From positions 193,730-257,729 of the forward strand of contig NZ_VIKW01000005.1 in the NCBI RefSeq assembly GCF_009711975.1: a stretch of 64,000 nt of DNA. Direction: 5' to 3'. This document shows, one piece after another, positions 47,409 through 56,543 of the stretch (its first letter is position 1; each line of letters begins with the position of its first letter). A model generated the notes under the pieces. That model searched no databases. It saw only the letters and a program-made list of their open reading frames with translations, and was not told the origin of the DNA. The position numbers were made by a program, and so were the translations under genes. This DNA comes from Anabaena sp. UHCC 0204 (GTDB lineage: Bacteria; Cyanobacteriota; Cyanobacteriia; Cyanobacteriales; Nostocaceae).

Positions 47409-47441
47409 CTATACTGTACTAACGTATATATAACAGTATAG
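47409..47441. promoter_or_regulatory. Operator-like dyad upstream of the helicase-nuclease gene
   Basis: Perfect 9-bp inverted arms CTATACTGT and ACAGTATAG are separated by 15 bp with a TATATA centre. It begins 27 bp upstream of the start codon, so it would overlap the promoter and suits binding of a dimeric repressor. It is not an obvious match to the cyanobacterial LexA box. Confidence 0.6.
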
Positions 47442-47537
47442 CTAATTTAAGGCGTTACAGGTAAGATACTGGGAGTATAAGTATATAATTTATTTTGTTT
47501 CTGCGTTCTCTGGGTCTCTGTGTGAGATAAATCATCG

Positions 47538-47567
47538 CTAAAAAGCACCAGTATCAACAATGATCAT
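47538..47567 (-). pseudogene. Truncated PIN-domain toxin (first nine codons only)
   Basis: The ATG at 47567 overlaps the TGA of the RHH antitoxin gene (ATGA), the standard toxin-antitoxin layout. The translation MIIVDTGAF followed by TAG is the typical start of VapC-like PIN toxins, including the first catalytic aspartate. Nothing downstream resembles the rest of a PIN domain; instead a CACAGAGACCCAGAGAACGC repeat-type sequence follows. The toxin body was probably lost by deletion or replaced by a repeat. Confidence 0.7.
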
Positions 47568-47830
47568 AATCTCTCTTCTTCTTGTTTATCCTGAAGATAA
47601 TCAGCCATTTTTGTTTTATAAGTAACAGACAGATCAGAATCACCATTAAAACATCCAACTAAACCAAGTTCTTTAAATATTGCCAATGGAGGTTTATTAT
47701 TAGCCTGAACTTGATTATAATATTTTTCAATAGCTTGTTTAATAGCTTCACTAAAATCTTGATTCGTCTGTTTCTGAATATAAGCAAGTTTTTCAACACA
47801 ATCATCATCAAGTTGAATTTCTAATTGCAT
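47564..47830 (-). CDS. Ribbon-helix-helix antitoxin-like protein (orphaned)
   Basis: An 88-residue protein with an N-terminal ribbon-helix-helix-like segment (MQLEIQLDDDCVEKLAYIQKQ followed by NQDFSEAIKQAIEKYY) and a C-terminal charged tail (KMADYLQDKQEEERL) of the kind that wraps a toxin. The layout, with its stop codon overlapping the start of a PIN-type reading frame, marks it as the antitoxin of a VapBC-like pair. As the toxin frame stops after nine codons, the gene is now an orphan and may act only as a DNA-binding autorepressor, if at all. It lies upstream of the helicase-nuclease gene on the same strand. Confidence 0.75.
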   Translation of the reverse strand: MQLEIQLDDDCVEKLAYIQKQTNQDFSEAIKQAIEKYYNQVQANNKPPLAIFKELGLVGCFNGDSDLSVTYKTKMADYLQDKQEEERL

Positions 47831-47892
47831 AAAATTACCTCTAATTGGAAGATTAATGCTTAACTATCAACCATTTTTATTTTATCAAAAAA

Positions 47893-48255
47893 TCATCCCA
47901 AAGTTAAAATACCAGCTTGGAAATTCACCACTAAAGACAAAAACTCCAACCATTCTGAACCTAATAAAATCTCCGTTAACTCATCCCCAGCATAAACAGG
48001 AATTTCATACTCTTGATTATCCAAAATTACCTTACCTACATAAAGATCAAATCGTGATTCTCCTTGTGCAGTGCGTAACTTTTCCTTGGATATAAATGAC
48101 CAATTTAAACCGTCTAAATCTTGTTTGTTAATAGCCATAAAGCCTGTGAAACCTGTATCAAATAAAGCATCCACAGGCAGATTTAAAGCATCAGCAGTAA
48201 TTAATTCAACTTCAAAAAATAACCGCCCCCCATCACCAAAATAACCCTGTATCAT
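47893..48255 (-). CDS. Retropepsin-like (clan AA) aspartyl protease domain protein
   Basis: A 120-residue single-domain protein with the active-site motif FDTGFTG (Asp33) and a later hydrophobic-glycine segment (LLGSEWLEFLSLVVNF), the pattern of retropepsin-like clan AA domains that act as homodimers. Such small proteins are common in cyanobacteria but their substrates are unknown. The start ATG overlaps the TGA of the preceding 105-residue protein gene (ATGA), so the two are translationally coupled. Confidence 0.78.
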   Translation of the reverse strand: MIQGYFGDGGRLFFEVELITADALNLPVDALFDTGFTGFMAINKQDLDGLNWSFISKEKLRTAQGESRFDLYVGKVILDNQEYEIPVYAGDELTEILLGSEWLEFLSLVVNFQAGILTLG

Positions 48256-48569
48256 ATTCTGCCAGTTACTCCAGTGTCATTGATGCCAAATACAAAAGGT
48301 ATCAGATTAGGATGTTTCTCCCGTGCTTGTTTACTAGCAACTTCCTTATTCTGATCAACGAAATAATCACCACTATCTGGCTCTATAGCAATATACCAAC
48401 CATAATGTTCTTTCATCAGATCAGGACGCAAACGCTCAAAAATTGCCCAGCAACGTTGATAAAATAGTTCATCTTCCGCTTTACGTTTAGCTAATTCTTC
48501 CGGTGATAAAGTCAATTCAGGAAAAATTCTGCCTCTTCTTCTTGGTTGTTGTGATGTTAATTGTGTCAT
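48252..48569 (-). CDS. Hypothetical protein, coupled to the aspartyl-protease-like gene
   Basis: A 105-residue soluble protein. I do not recognise a named family. The N-terminus is basic (SQQPRRRGRIF), followed by a charged helix (LSPEELAKRKAEDELFYQRCWAIFERL), then a region with HYGWYIAIEPDSGDYFVDQNKEVASKQAREKHPN. It overlaps the protease-like gene by 4 bp. Pairs of this kind, with a short DSGDYF-containing protein and a DTG protein, may form a two-part unit, possibly toxin-antitoxin-like, but that is speculation. Confidence 0.7.
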   Translation of the reverse strand: MTQLTSQQPRRRGRIFPELTLSPEELAKRKAEDELFYQRCWAIFERLRPDLMKEHYGWYIAIEPDSGDYFVDQNKEVASKQAREKHPNLIPFVFGINDTGVTGRI

Positions 48570-48611
48570 ATTTTTTTAACTCCATTTTTACTATTATTTT
48601 AATATGAGTAG

Positions 48612-48680
48612 TAGGGGCGAAGCATTTGGGGGATAACCTATTACTAAAACCATTGATTTTTTGTCCGAATGCTTCGCCCT
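48612..48680. repeat. Inverted-repeat element, family A copy 3
   Basis: Ends are AGGGGCGAAGCATTTGG and CCGAATGCTTCGCCCT. The interior (GATAACCTATT...ACCATTGATTTT) is nearly identical to the copy at 41663-41731, more so than to the copy at 9540, so these two are the closer relatives. It ends 19 bp before the chlD stop codon. Confidence 0.8.
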
Positions 48681-48699
48681 TGCCTAATTTTTCATCAAA

Positions 48700-50721
48700 T
48701 TACTTTGATTTCATATCTGCGATCGCTCCTCTAGTCATAGCTGCGATCGCTTTATCAGTCGCTTTGGGTAAGTGATAATATTTACCTCCGGCTGATTTTG
48801 CCAATTCCTTAGCAAAGCCAGTTGATACAAACTTACTCTCAGTATCAATGACCAACAATTGCATCCCTGAAGCCCGAATTCTGCCAGCAATATCTAATAA
48901 TTCGGCTTTGATATCTGGTTTTTCACCTGGTTCTATGGGTTCACCTAAAGAACGAGCCAGAGGAATATTACCACGTCCATCAGTAATTGCCACAATCACA
49001 ACTTGACCGATATCGCCACCCATTTGAGCATTTACACCTACACGCACCGCTTGAGTTAAACCATGTGCGAGGGGTGAACCACCACCACAGGGTAATCTTT
49101 CTAACCGATTTTTGGCTAAAGCAATCGAACGGGTAGGAGGTAACAAAACTTCTGCTTGTTCTCCTCTAAAAGGTATCAAAGATACTTGATCCCGATTTTG
49201 ATAGGCTTCTGTTAAAAGCTGCATTACCGCACCCTTAGCAGATTGCATTCTATTTAAAGCCATCGAACCAGAAGCATCCACCACAAACACCACCAAAGCG
49301 CCGGCTTTTCGCACCAACCGCTTAGAACGGATATCTCCCTGTTCCACAATCACCTTTTTATCAGGTTGTCTGGCACGGCGTGATTTTTGATACGGGGCTG
49401 CGGCTCGCAATGTGGCATCTACGGCTATGCGGCGGGCTTTACCTTTAGGAATCATCGGCTTGATGTACCGTCCTCTATCGTCTGAGAAGATAATACTGCG
49501 ACTTCCAGATTTACCTTGACGCTGTGCCATTTGGGTAAAATAAAGCACTTCCGGGTCAAGAATTACCCCTTCAGGATCAAAAATAAACTCTTCGGGAATG
49601 TCTGGGGGTTCTTGCTGTTCTTGTTCTTCTTCTTTTTCCTCTTCCTGTTCTTCCTCTTGTTCTTCTTCTGATTCCGACTCGTCTTGATTTTCTGGTGGTG
49701 GTGGGGGAGGTGGAGGTGGTTGGTCTGGGGGTGGTGTCTGCACTATCGTGGTTCTGGGAACTATCACCAATTCGACAGCCCGACGTAAATCTTCAGCATT
49801 GACGGTATTGCGTCCTTCTAAGGCTGCGGCGGCTTTGGCTACTCGCACCGCAAACAATTCTGCCCGATGTCCTTCCACACCCCCGCGAATAGCTTCATTG
49901 ACGAGGTAGGTAATTTGTTCTGGGGTAATGGTGACTTCTTTTAACCATTCTCGTGCGAGGAGAATTTGGGTTTTGAGTGAGTCTATGTCTTCGCTGTATT
50001 GTTGGAGAAATTCTGAAGGAGACTTAGAATAGGCGATCGCTTGTTCAACTGCCTGTACTCTTTGATCTATACCCAGAACTCCGTCTGCTGATAAGGCGAT
50101 CGCTATTCTATCAAGTAAATGTTCCCTTAACGCACCTTCTTCCGGGTTATAGGTAGCGATAAACAACGGTTTACAAGGATGTTGAAAACTTATCCCTTCC
50201 CGTTCAATTTGGTTACGTCCGTCCGATAATACCGATAAAAGTTGATTACTAATTTGGTCATCTAATAAATTGATTTCATCCACATACAGCACACCTCTGT
50301 TAGCTGTAGCCAGTAATCCCGGTTGAAAAATTGTATCACCTTGTTTAACCGACTGTTCCACATCCACAGAACCTAAAAGCCGGTCTTCTGTAATCCCCAA
50401 AGGAATTTGCAAAAAAGGTGCAGGAATAATTTCCGTTTCTATCTCCTGTCTTTCTTCCGCCAAGAGTTTATCATCCCATTCTTCTGGATGGTTGGGGTCA
50501 CAGTTGCTAACGGAATCTTTAACAACTTCAATTGGTGGTAATAAAGCGTGAATAGCACGCGCCATCACAGATTTAGCCGTACCGCGACGACCTGCAATTA
50601 CCACACCCCCCAAAACGGGATCAACTGCTGTCAACAGCAAGGCTATCTTAATCGCTTCTTGACCAACTACAGCAGTCAGCGGAAAAGCAGTCATTGTCGG
50701 GGTAAGAGTAGGCGCAGGCAT
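48700..50721 (-). CDS. chlD: Magnesium chelatase subunit D
   Basis: A subunit of the ATP-dependent enzyme that inserts Mg2+ into protoporphyrin IX, the first committed step to chlorophyll. The start is set at ATG 50721 ([15 protein letters not shown]), preceded by AAGGAAAC; the longer frame to 50787 is unlikely. The 673 residues have an AAA+ domain ([32 protein letters not shown]), a proline-rich then Glu/Gln-rich linker (about 330-390) and a C-terminal von Willebrand A domain with the MIDAS motif VDASGSMAL near residue 485. This is the standard ChlD architecture. Confidence 0.96.
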   Translation of the reverse strand: MPAPTLTPTMTAFPLTAVVGQEAIKIALLLTAVDPVLGGVVIAGRRGTAKSVMARAIHALLPPIEVVKDSVSNCDPNHPEEWDDKLLAEERQEIETEIIPAPFLQIPLGITEDRLLGSVDVEQSVKQGDTIFQPGLLATANRGVLYVDEINLLDDQISNQLLSVLSDGRNQIEREGISFQHPCKPLFIATYNPEEGALREHLLDRIAIALSADGVLGIDQRVQAVEQAIAYSKSPSEFLQQYSEDIDSLKTQILLAREWLKEVTITPEQITYLVNEAIRGGVEGHRAELFAVRVAKAAAALEGRNTVNAEDLRRAVELVIVPRTTIVQTPPPDQPPPPPPPPPENQDESESEEEQEEEQEEEKEEEQEQQEPPDIPEEFIFDPEGVILDPEVLYFTQMAQRQGKSGSRSIIFSDDRGRYIKPMIPKGKARRIAVDATLRAAAPYQKSRRARQPDKKVIVEQGDIRSKRLVRKAGALVVFVVDASGSMALNRMQSAKGAVMQLLTEAYQNRDQVSLIPFRGEQAEVLLPPTRSIALAKNRLERLPCGGGSPLAHGLTQAVRVGVNAQMGGDIGQVVIVAITDGRGNIPLARSLGEPIEPGEKPDIKAELLDIAGRIRASGMQLLVIDTESKFVSTGFAKELAKSAGGKYYHLPKATDKAIAAMTRGAIADMKSK

Positions 50722-50777
50722 TGTTTCCTTAATAGTTATTATGGTTTTAGCATAGCAATTTCTGGCACATTTAGGAG

Positions 50778-51152
50778 ATGTTTTCAAAGTGTATGGTAAC
50801 TATCGTCGTCTTGATTAACTTCCTGATTTCCTTCGCACTTTTTTATTTAGCTCAACAATTATGGAAAATAAAACATACTTTAGCAGTTGTAACCGCCAGC
50901 TTTGACAAATATGAACGCGCTAGTTATGCAGCTTTACACACAGCACCAGAAAATATTTATATAGGTCAACAAAAGATTAATAATTTACGGTTAGATAATC
51001 AAATCCTCAAACAGCAAATCCAACAACTGCGGCAAATTCTCAATCTCATTTTATTAGTTAAACAAATTGCTCAAGGATCATTTTGGTTGCCCATATCTAA
51101 TCTCAAAAATAAAAATCATCCTAAATCGAAAAATCCGGGTAAACTGGGATAG
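50778..51152 (+). CDS. Hypothetical membrane-anchored coiled-coil protein
   Basis: A 124-residue protein with one N-terminal transmembrane helix ([19 protein letters not shown]) and a coiled-coil region ([27 protein letters not shown]), ending in a basic tail. The start could be ATG 50778 or Met6 at 50793. It is divergent from chlD (56 bp between starts) and 20 bp upstream of rpoZ, so it probably shares the rpoZ transcript. Similar small proteins next to rpoZ occur in cyanobacteria, but no function is known to me. Confidence 0.75.
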   Translation: MFSKCMVTIVVLINFLISFALFYLAQQLWKIKHTLAVVTASFDKYERASYAALHTAPENIYIGQQKINNLRLDNQILKQQIQQLRQILNLILLVKQIAQGSFWLPISNLKNKNHPKSKNPGKLG

Positions 51153-51172
51153 AATCTCCAAAGTCATAAATT

Positions 51173-51409
51173 ATGCTTAAGCGTTCAAAATTCGAGACTA
51201 CTCAGTCTCAAATCATGCACCGTGCAGAAGAACTAATTAGTGCTGCATCAAATCGCTACCGCATTACAGTACAAGTCGCAAATCGTGCCAAACGGCGACG
51301 TTATGAAGACTTTGAAAATAACGAAGATGCAATCATGAAACCCGTACTCAGAGCAATTATCGAAATGTCTGATGAGTTAAATCAGCCCGAAATTATTGGC
51401 GAATTATAA
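51173..51409 (+). CDS. rpoZ: RNA polymerase omega subunit
   Basis: The small subunit that aids assembly of RNA polymerase and, in cyanobacteria, influences sigma-factor recruitment. The 78 residues match cyanobacterial Rpo[21 protein letters not shown], then [20 protein letters not shown], and an acidic C-terminal half ([20 protein letters not shown]). Start ATG 51173; length is normal for the phylum. Confidence 0.93.
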   Translation: MLKRSKFETTQSQIMHRAEELISAASNRYRITVQVANRAKRRRYEDFENNEDAIMKPVLRAIIEMSDELNQPEIIGEL

Positions 51410-51467
51410 AAGTTAAATTAATCACCGTCATATCTGTAATAGGTTTGGCGGTATTCTCAGGTAATGC

Positions 51468-51530
51468 TAAGTAGATGAACAGAAAAAGTAAAGGTATGTG
51501 AAGAAAAGTAAAATCGCCCAAAACTCTCTT
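51468..51530. repeat. Family D dispersed repeat
   Basis: It runs from TAAGTAGATGAACAG through AAAGGTATGTGAAG to CCAAAACTCTCTT. It is an inverted copy of 32585-32637, about 19 kb away. It is followed by a CCCTGTTCCCT tandem stretch that runs up to the next gene. Confidence 0.7.
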
Positions 51531-51573
51531 CTTCCTGTTCCCTATTCCCTGTTCCCTGTTCCCTTTTTTTGTA

Positions 51574-52080
51574 ATGCTAATGAAACAGCAAAAAATTTTT
51601 AATCGGCAATTCTTTACACTATTTATTATTACCTTAATGACGATGGTAATAATTGTTTTGGGAACAGGAAATACTAATTTATTGCATATTTCACCCGCAA
51701 CAGCCCAAAGAGTTAGTCCTAGTGATGTATGGCAAAGAGTATACCAGCAAATTCCTGATTTACCTCAAGAAAATCAGTATATTAGTAAAACAACAGGACA
51801 AATTGCAGCAAATAATACTTTTGCTAGTCGTCTAATTCGTTATCATATTTATAATAAAGGTAGATCCCCTATTTATCGCCTTGATTGGAAATTGACTTTA
51901 GCTGATTACTTGGATGCCAACGAGACTATATATGCTGATGATTATCCAGGTAATGATAGTTTAAAACAAAATCCTTTGGCAAGCGATCGCCTGATTATTA
52001 GTAAACTTACTCGTGTTCAAAGAAACAACCTTGTCCAAGTTTTAGTGGATATTTTTAATCCTCCTAAAAACAAGATGTAA
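51574..52080 (+). CDS. Hypothetical secreted or membrane-anchored protein
   Basis: A 168-residue protein with an N-terminal hydrophobic signal (FFTLFIITLMTMVIIVLGTG) ending near the ATAQ site at about residue 45. The mature part (VWQRVYQQIPDLPQENQYIS; ASRLIRYHIYNKGRSPIYRLDWKLTLADYL) has no motif I recognise. Start ATG 51574 or Met3 at 51580. It lies 11 bp upstream of the next small gene and is probably cotranscribed with it. Confidence 0.75.
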   Translation: MLMKQQKIFNRQFFTLFIITLMTMVIIVLGTGNTNLLHISPATAQRVSPSDVWQRVYQQIPDLPQENQYISKTTGQIAANNTFASRLIRYHIYNKGRSPIYRLDWKLTLADYLDANETIYADDYPGNDSLKQNPLASDRLIISKLTRVQRNNLVQVLVDIFNPPKNKM

Positions 52081-52091
52081 CTTCAGCAGAT

Positions 52092-52454
52092 ATGGCGGAT
52101 AAAAACTTAGAAGATTTAATTGTCAAAATTGTTAAGAAAGTAATCAAAAAAGAGATCAAAAACCTCAATCAGGATGATGTACCTCTTGTTATTACTGAAT
52201 CCCATCCTGTATTAGACAATTGGCAAAATCCAGATTCCACAGAAGCAGTCATTGACGATTTACAGATTAGTCCTTACAGCAGATTACCCAATCAAGAAGA
52301 TTTAGAACTTGAACGTAAATTACGAGAACTCAAGTTTAAACAAGAATTAAGAAAAGATTGGATTAACTTTCTGGTGAAAGATGTAATTGTCTATTCTGCA
52401 ACTATGATCTTTATTCTTGTACTTGCCGGTTTTTATCTATTTCGTATTAATTAA
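52092..52454 (+). CDS. Hypothetical protein with C-terminal transmembrane helix
   Basis: A 120-residue protein: a lysine-rich N-terminal amphipathic helix (IVKIVKKVIKKEIKNL), an acidic middle, a charged helix (LELERKLRELKFKQELRKDW) and one C-terminal membrane segment (VIVYSATMIFILVLAGFYLF). It looks tail-anchored. I do not recognise a family. It is 11 bp downstream of the secreted-protein gene; a TTAGAGACGTTC hairpin at 52481-52509 follows it and may terminate the transcript. Confidence 0.72.
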   Translation: MADKNLEDLIVKIVKKVIKKEIKNLNQDDVPLVITESHPVLDNWQNPDSTEAVIDDLQISPYSRLPNQEDLELERKLRELKFKQELRKDWINFLVKDVIVYSATMIFILVLAGFYLFRIN

Positions 52455-52782
52455 TGATTATTTCCTATTCTAGAATATTTTTAGAGACGTTCCATAGAAC
52501 ATCTCTAAATTATTATCAATTGTCAATTGTTAAATGGTTATTCATGGCTAACTATAGCGGTATGCACTCTTTGTGAGATACAGTCAGCCAATCGCAAACT
52601 CTGTAGGGGCGCAGGGTCTGCGCCCTCGATTGTATTGCTAACAATAACCGCTATATTGATTCTCATGGCATTATAGTATTTCTTCATCTAACGAGGTACA
52701 AATTTATCTGCGTTCATCTGCGTTTATCCTCTTTCATCTGCGGTTAATTCTTTCTTCTTGTACCTCAATAAAATGGAAATTT
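52455..52782. other. Repeat-filled intergenic region between convergent genes
   Basis: It holds a hairpin at 52481-52509 (TTAGAGACGTTC...GAACATCTCTAA), a TCAATTG heptamer tract at about 52514-52532, a GGGCGCAG-GGT-CTGCGCCC hairpin at 52607-52625, and a TCATCTGCG tandem-like stretch at about 52705-52745. The first hairpin is related to 59757-59784 (GTAGAGACGTTCC arms). No gene is visible. Confidence 0.7.
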
Positions 52783-53658
52783 CTATACCATAGAAACTAA
52801 ATGTTGATCCATCCAACTACTTAAATCAGTCATTACTTCCAGATAATTAATATCATAGTGTAAATCATGATAGCCTCCAGGATACTCAATTCTTAACTTA
52901 TCTGGATAAGTCACATTTTGGTAAAAAATTTCACTTCCTTTTGGTAAAGCGATTCTATCAGCACCACCATGTAAAATTAACAGCGGTAGTTGCCATTTTT
53001 CAGCGTGAGTATGAATCCAATCTACTGTAGCAAAGAACTCTGTAGATAACCTAGCAGTAGCGAGAGTATGACGTAATTTATCTTGAGTATAGGTATCTAA
53101 AATTTTCTGATCTCGTGAACCTGCGTTAAAATCCAAACCAATATTTAAAGAAAACCTCGGCCACACACGGGAAAGCAACTTACCTAAAATTATACGACTC
53201 CGTGGCACTCCTACTTTACCAATGCTGGGTGCAAAAGCAATCACACCTTGCAACGCAGATTTATCTTGGACATAACGGAGAATATAATCTAATGTAATCA
53301 CACCCCCCAGGCTATGTCCTAATAGAAAAGTTGGGATTCCTGGTTGTTGTTGTTGAATTAATGTGAGGAAAGCTTGTAAATCATCTCGAAATTCAGCCCA
53401 GGTATTAATGTAACCTCTTTGACCTGCTGAACGGCCATGACCACGTAAGTCAAAACCATAAATAGCATATCCCTTCGATAACAAATGTTTAACTATAGTT
53501 TTGTAAAGTCCGCTGTGTCCTCCAAGTCCATGCACAATAGTTAATATTCCCCTTAACTCACCTTCAGGATGCCAGCTTTGGTAATACAAATCCAGCCCCC
53601 CCACACCTGAAAATGTCCCTTCTTGATAAGATGCAATCGTGTCGCTATGGTAAATCAT
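52783..53658 (-). CDS. Alpha/beta hydrolase, monoacylglycerol-lipase-like
   Basis: A 291-residue alpha/beta hydrolase of the lysophospholipase/monoacylglycerol lipase group: oxyanion motif VHGLGGHSG near 43, FDLRGHGRSAG near 70, nucleophile elbow GHSLGG (Ser116), acid in HGGADRIA and histidine in YHDLHYD near 265. Such enzymes hydrolyse lysolipids or monoacylglycerols; the exact substrate is not readable. No signal peptide, so it is likely cytoplasmic. Confidence 0.9.
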   Translation of the reverse strand: MIYHSDTIASYQEGTFSGVGGLDLYYQSWHPEGELRGILTIVHGLGGHSGLYKTIVKHLLSKGYAIYGFDLRGHGRSAGQRGYINTWAEFRDDLQAFLTLIQQQQPGIPTFLLGHSLGGVITLDYILRYVQDKSALQGVIAFAPSIGKVGVPRSRIILGKLLSRVWPRFSLNIGLDFNAGSRDQKILDTYTQDKLRHTLATARLSTEFFATVDWIHTHAEKWQLPLLILHGGADRIALPKGSEIFYQNVTYPDKLRIEYPGGYHDLHYDINYLEVMTDLSSWMDQHLVSMV

Positions 53659-54064
53659 AGAGTTAATTTTTTACGTCTTTAACTAGCAAGCTACTAGCCT
53701 ATCAACGTATATTGTAGAGAAAATTGCTTCTCACTGTAGGAAGAAATACAGATAATTCCGCAAAAATTATCATGTTCTGAAAATAACCAGCATAGTTGAG
53801 GTTGGATCTTGGGAAATTTAAAAAATATATCTGCAAAGATGTGATTTACAGTACAAAACTTTATGCCAAAAGGGTTTAGTATTACAAATTTAGCAATTTG
53901 GTGATTAGTTATTGCTTATAGCAATTCTGAATGCAGCTTCACAAAATTACCATGTTTTGCCTCTTCTTCTATGGCTTGAGCTATGCTATCAGAAGTTAGT
54001 TATATATGGGCTGACATGAAATTGCTATCACTCGCTCACAGAAACAACTAATAACTAACAAATT
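53659..54064. other. Divergent intergenic region with a small palindromic element
   Basis: It should contain promoters for both the hydrolase and the HlyD-type gene. Inverted 9-bp ends ATAGCAATT (53918) and AATTGCTAT (54020) bound a 111-bp segment that may be a small non-autonomous element. The other parts show nothing I can identify. Confidence 0.5.
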
Positions 54065-55561
54065 ATGAAATTCTCCCTAGCTGCAAATGCTGTTCAATCC
54101 CGTCAGACAAAAGAACGATTTGCAAAACCAGAAGAACAATTATCCTATGAATTGGGTAAAGCCGTACAGGAACTACCACCGCTTTATACAAGATTGTTAG
54201 CGGGAACAATTAGTATGATTATATTTGGGGCGATTTCCTGGGCAAATTTTTCGGAAATTGATGAAGTCGCTACAGCACCAGGAGAATTAATTGCTTCCAC
54301 CCAAGTTAGACCGGTGACAGCTTTGGGTAATGGTTCTATTTTAGCAGTAAAAGTCCAAGAAGGCGATCGCGTCACCAAAGATCAAATCTTAATTGAACGT
54401 GATCCCAATTTTCAACAAAGTAATGTTAACCGTCTCGCTAAATCTAGTAAATTAATTGAAGACGACTTACAACGATTACAAGCTGAACGTTCTGGAGGTA
54501 AGACTACAGGAACAATTATCCAAGATGAACTTTTAAACTCCCGTTTATTAGACTACAAAGCCAAACAAGCAGCAGCGGAAGCCGAAGCCAAACGTCAAAA
54601 ATCAACTATTAATCAAGCCAAAGTTCGTTTGAGTCGTTTACAAGAAAATTTAGCGAATGCAAAAATTAGTTTTACTAATGCTCAAAAAAACTTAGAGAAT
54701 GTAAAAAGCCTGCGTTCTATGTTAGATAATAATTTGGCAATTGCTAAACAACGTGAAGAAAATCTCCGTACCTTAATTCAACCCGGTGCTTTAGCTAGAG
54801 TTGATTATCTCGAAGCTCAAGAAAGATTAAATCGTGCCAATACAGATATTATTAGAAGTTCCGATGAAGTTACAAAAACTCAAAATAGTTTAACAGAAGC
54901 TCAAGATAGAGTTACATCTTTAGAAAAAGATATTGCTGCTCAATTTCAAGCAGTGAGTCAAGCAGAACAAGCCTATCAAACAGCACTTAATCAAAATATT
55001 CGTTTAACCTCAGAACGTCAAAGTGAAATTCTCACCCAAATCAATAGACGTAAAGAAGAATTAGCTAATATTGTTGGTCAATTAGAACAAGCTAAACAAC
55101 AAAAAGACGGAGAAACTATCAAAGCCCCTGTGGCTGGGACAATTTACAAAATTAAAGCTACCAAAGGTCCAGTACAATCTGGAGAAGAACTACTCTCGAT
55201 TTTACCAGCAGGAGAAGAAATGCTCCTCGAAGTAAAAGTTCTTAACCGTGATATTGGCTTTATTAATCAGGGAATGAAAGCAAAAGTCAAAATTGCCACT
55301 TTTCCTTTTCAAGAATTTGGTGTAGTTGAAGGAGAAGTATTACAAATCAGTCCCAATGCCATAATTGATAAAGATTTAGGTTTAATCTTTCCGACAAGAA
55401 TTAAGTTAAGTAAACATTCCTTGAACGTGCGCGGACAAGAGGTAGAATTCAATCCAGGTATGGCTGCTAACGCCGAAATTGTCACTCGCAAAAAGTCGGT
55501 TTTGACATTCATTATTGAACCAATTACTCGACGATTTAGCGAAGCCTTTTCTGTGAGATAA
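54065..55561 (+). CDS. HlyD-family periplasmic adaptor (membrane fusion protein)
   Basis: A 498-residue type I secretion or efflux adaptor. It has one transmembrane helix (LLAGTISMIIFGAISWANF, about 44-62), a split lipoyl/barrel-sandwich domain (VQEGDRVTKDQILIERDPN and IKAPVAGTIYKIKATKGPVQSG), a long coiled-coil hairpin (about 110-345), and a C-terminal beta-barrel domain (FPFQEFGVVEGEVLQIS). It would link an inner-membrane ABC transporter to a TolC-type channel. No ABC transporter or channel gene is adjacent, so the partners are encoded elsewhere. Confidence 0.92.
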   Translation: MKFSLAANAVQSRQTKERFAKPEEQLSYELGKAVQELPPLYTRLLAGTISMIIFGAISWANFSEIDEVATAPGELIASTQVRPVTALGNGSILAVKVQEGDRVTKDQILIERDPNFQQSNVNRLAKSSKLIEDDLQRLQAERSGGKTTGTIIQDELLNSRLLDYKAKQAAAEAEAKRQKSTINQAKVRLSRLQENLANAKISFTNAQKNLENVKSLRSMLDNNLAIAKQREENLRTLIQPGALARVDYLEAQERLNRANTDIIRSSDEVTKTQNSLTEAQDRVTSLEKDIAAQFQAVSQAEQAYQTALNQNIRLTSERQSEILTQINRRKEELANIVGQLEQAKQQKDGETIKAPVAGTIYKIKATKGPVQSGEELLSILPAGEEMLLEVKVLNRDIGFINQGMKAKVKIATFPFQEFGVVEGEVLQISPNAIIDKDLGLIFPTRIKLSKHSLNVRGQEVEFNPGMAANAEIVTRKKSVLTFIIEPITRRFSEAFSVR

Positions 55562-55679
55562 TGGAAAAAGTTATCTAAAAATGACCAAAGACAGGAGTTT
55601 TTGTTTGAATACAGTTTTCCTGTCTTTCTTCCTTTGCGTTTTTGCTCCTTAGCGTCTCTGCGCGAAATCAAAACAAAAT

Positions 55680-56543
55680 ATGGATAAACAGCATTTACAA
55701 AAACTGCTTATTGGTGATTTAACCTGGAAACGAATGTTAAAATCATTACTTTTTATTTACGCCTTTTTTGCGGTTTATGTTTATTTTCGTGCTGACAGCA
55801 TGATTTTTTTACCTCAACCATCCAGCTATCAAGATAATCAGGATATTCTCAAACTCAAAAATACAGATAATAAAAATATTTCTGCTATTTATTTACCCAA
55901 TAATCAAGCTAAATATACAATTCTTTATGCTCATGGCAATGCTGAAGATTTGGGATATATTAAACCACATTTAGAAAAAATTCGCAATTTGGGTTTTAGT
56001 GTCTTTGCTTATGATTATCGTGGATATGGTACAAGTGAAGGCACACCTACAGAAAAAACTGCTTATCAAGATATTGATACTGCTTACAATTATTTAACTC
56101 AAACGTTAAAAATTCCTCCTCAACAAATTATAGTATTTGGGCGTTCCGTTGGTGGTGGTTCAGCCGTAGATTTAGCATCAAGAAAACCTGTTGGTGGGTT
56201 AATAGTTGAAAGTAGCTTTACTTCTATTTTTCGGGTAGTTGTTCCTGTGCCACTTTTACCCTTTGATAAATTTACTAATCGCGCAAAAATCAAAAAGGTA
56301 AATTCCCCAGTTTTGATCATACATGGTAAAAATGATGAAATTATTCCTTTTACTCATGGAGAAAAATTATTTGCTGCGGTATCTTCTCCCAAACTTTCTT
56401 TTTGGGTAGAAAAAGCCAGCCATAATGATTTATCTTTTGTTGCAGGAGAAAAGTATGGAGAGATGTTAAAAAAGTTTGCTGATTTGGTTGAGAAAAATCA
56501 CCGTAGGGGCAAACCCCCTGTGGTTGCCCCAAATAACGGGTAG
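55680..56543 (+). CDS. Alpha/beta hydrolase of the BEM46/ABHD13-like group
   Basis: A 287-residue hydrolase with an N-terminal membrane helix (LLFIYAFFAVYVYF, about 23-37), then YAHGNAEDLG, FAYDYRGYGTSEG, nucleophile elbow GRSVGG (Ser156), acid in HGKNDEIIPF and histidine in KASHNDLSF. This pattern is that of membrane-anchored serine hydrolases related to BEM46. The last 13 residues (RRGKPPVVAPNNG) and the stop codon are encoded by the first copy of a tandem 70-bp repeat (56503-56571), so the C-terminus appears to have been changed by repeat insertion. Confidence 0.88.
   Translation: MDKQHLQKLLIGDLTWKRMLKSLLFIYAFFAVYVYFRADSMIFLPQPSSYQDNQDILKLKNTDNKNISAIYLPNNQAKYTILYAHGNAEDLGYIKPHLEKIRNLGFSVFAYDYRGYGTSEGTPTEKTAYQDIDTAYNYLTQTLKIPPQQIIVFGRSVGGGSAVDLASRKPVGGLIVESSFTSIFRVVVPVPLLPFDKFTNRAKIKKVNSPVLIIHGKNDEIIPFTHGEKLFAAVSSPKLSFWVEKASHNDLSFVAGEKYGEMLKKFADLVEKNHRRGKPPVVAPNNG

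Noticed and set aside
54065..56543. HlyD and hydrolase genes as part of an export system for the polysaccharide locus
   Set aside because: They are more than 20 kb away, on the opposite strand, and no ABC transporter is adjacent.
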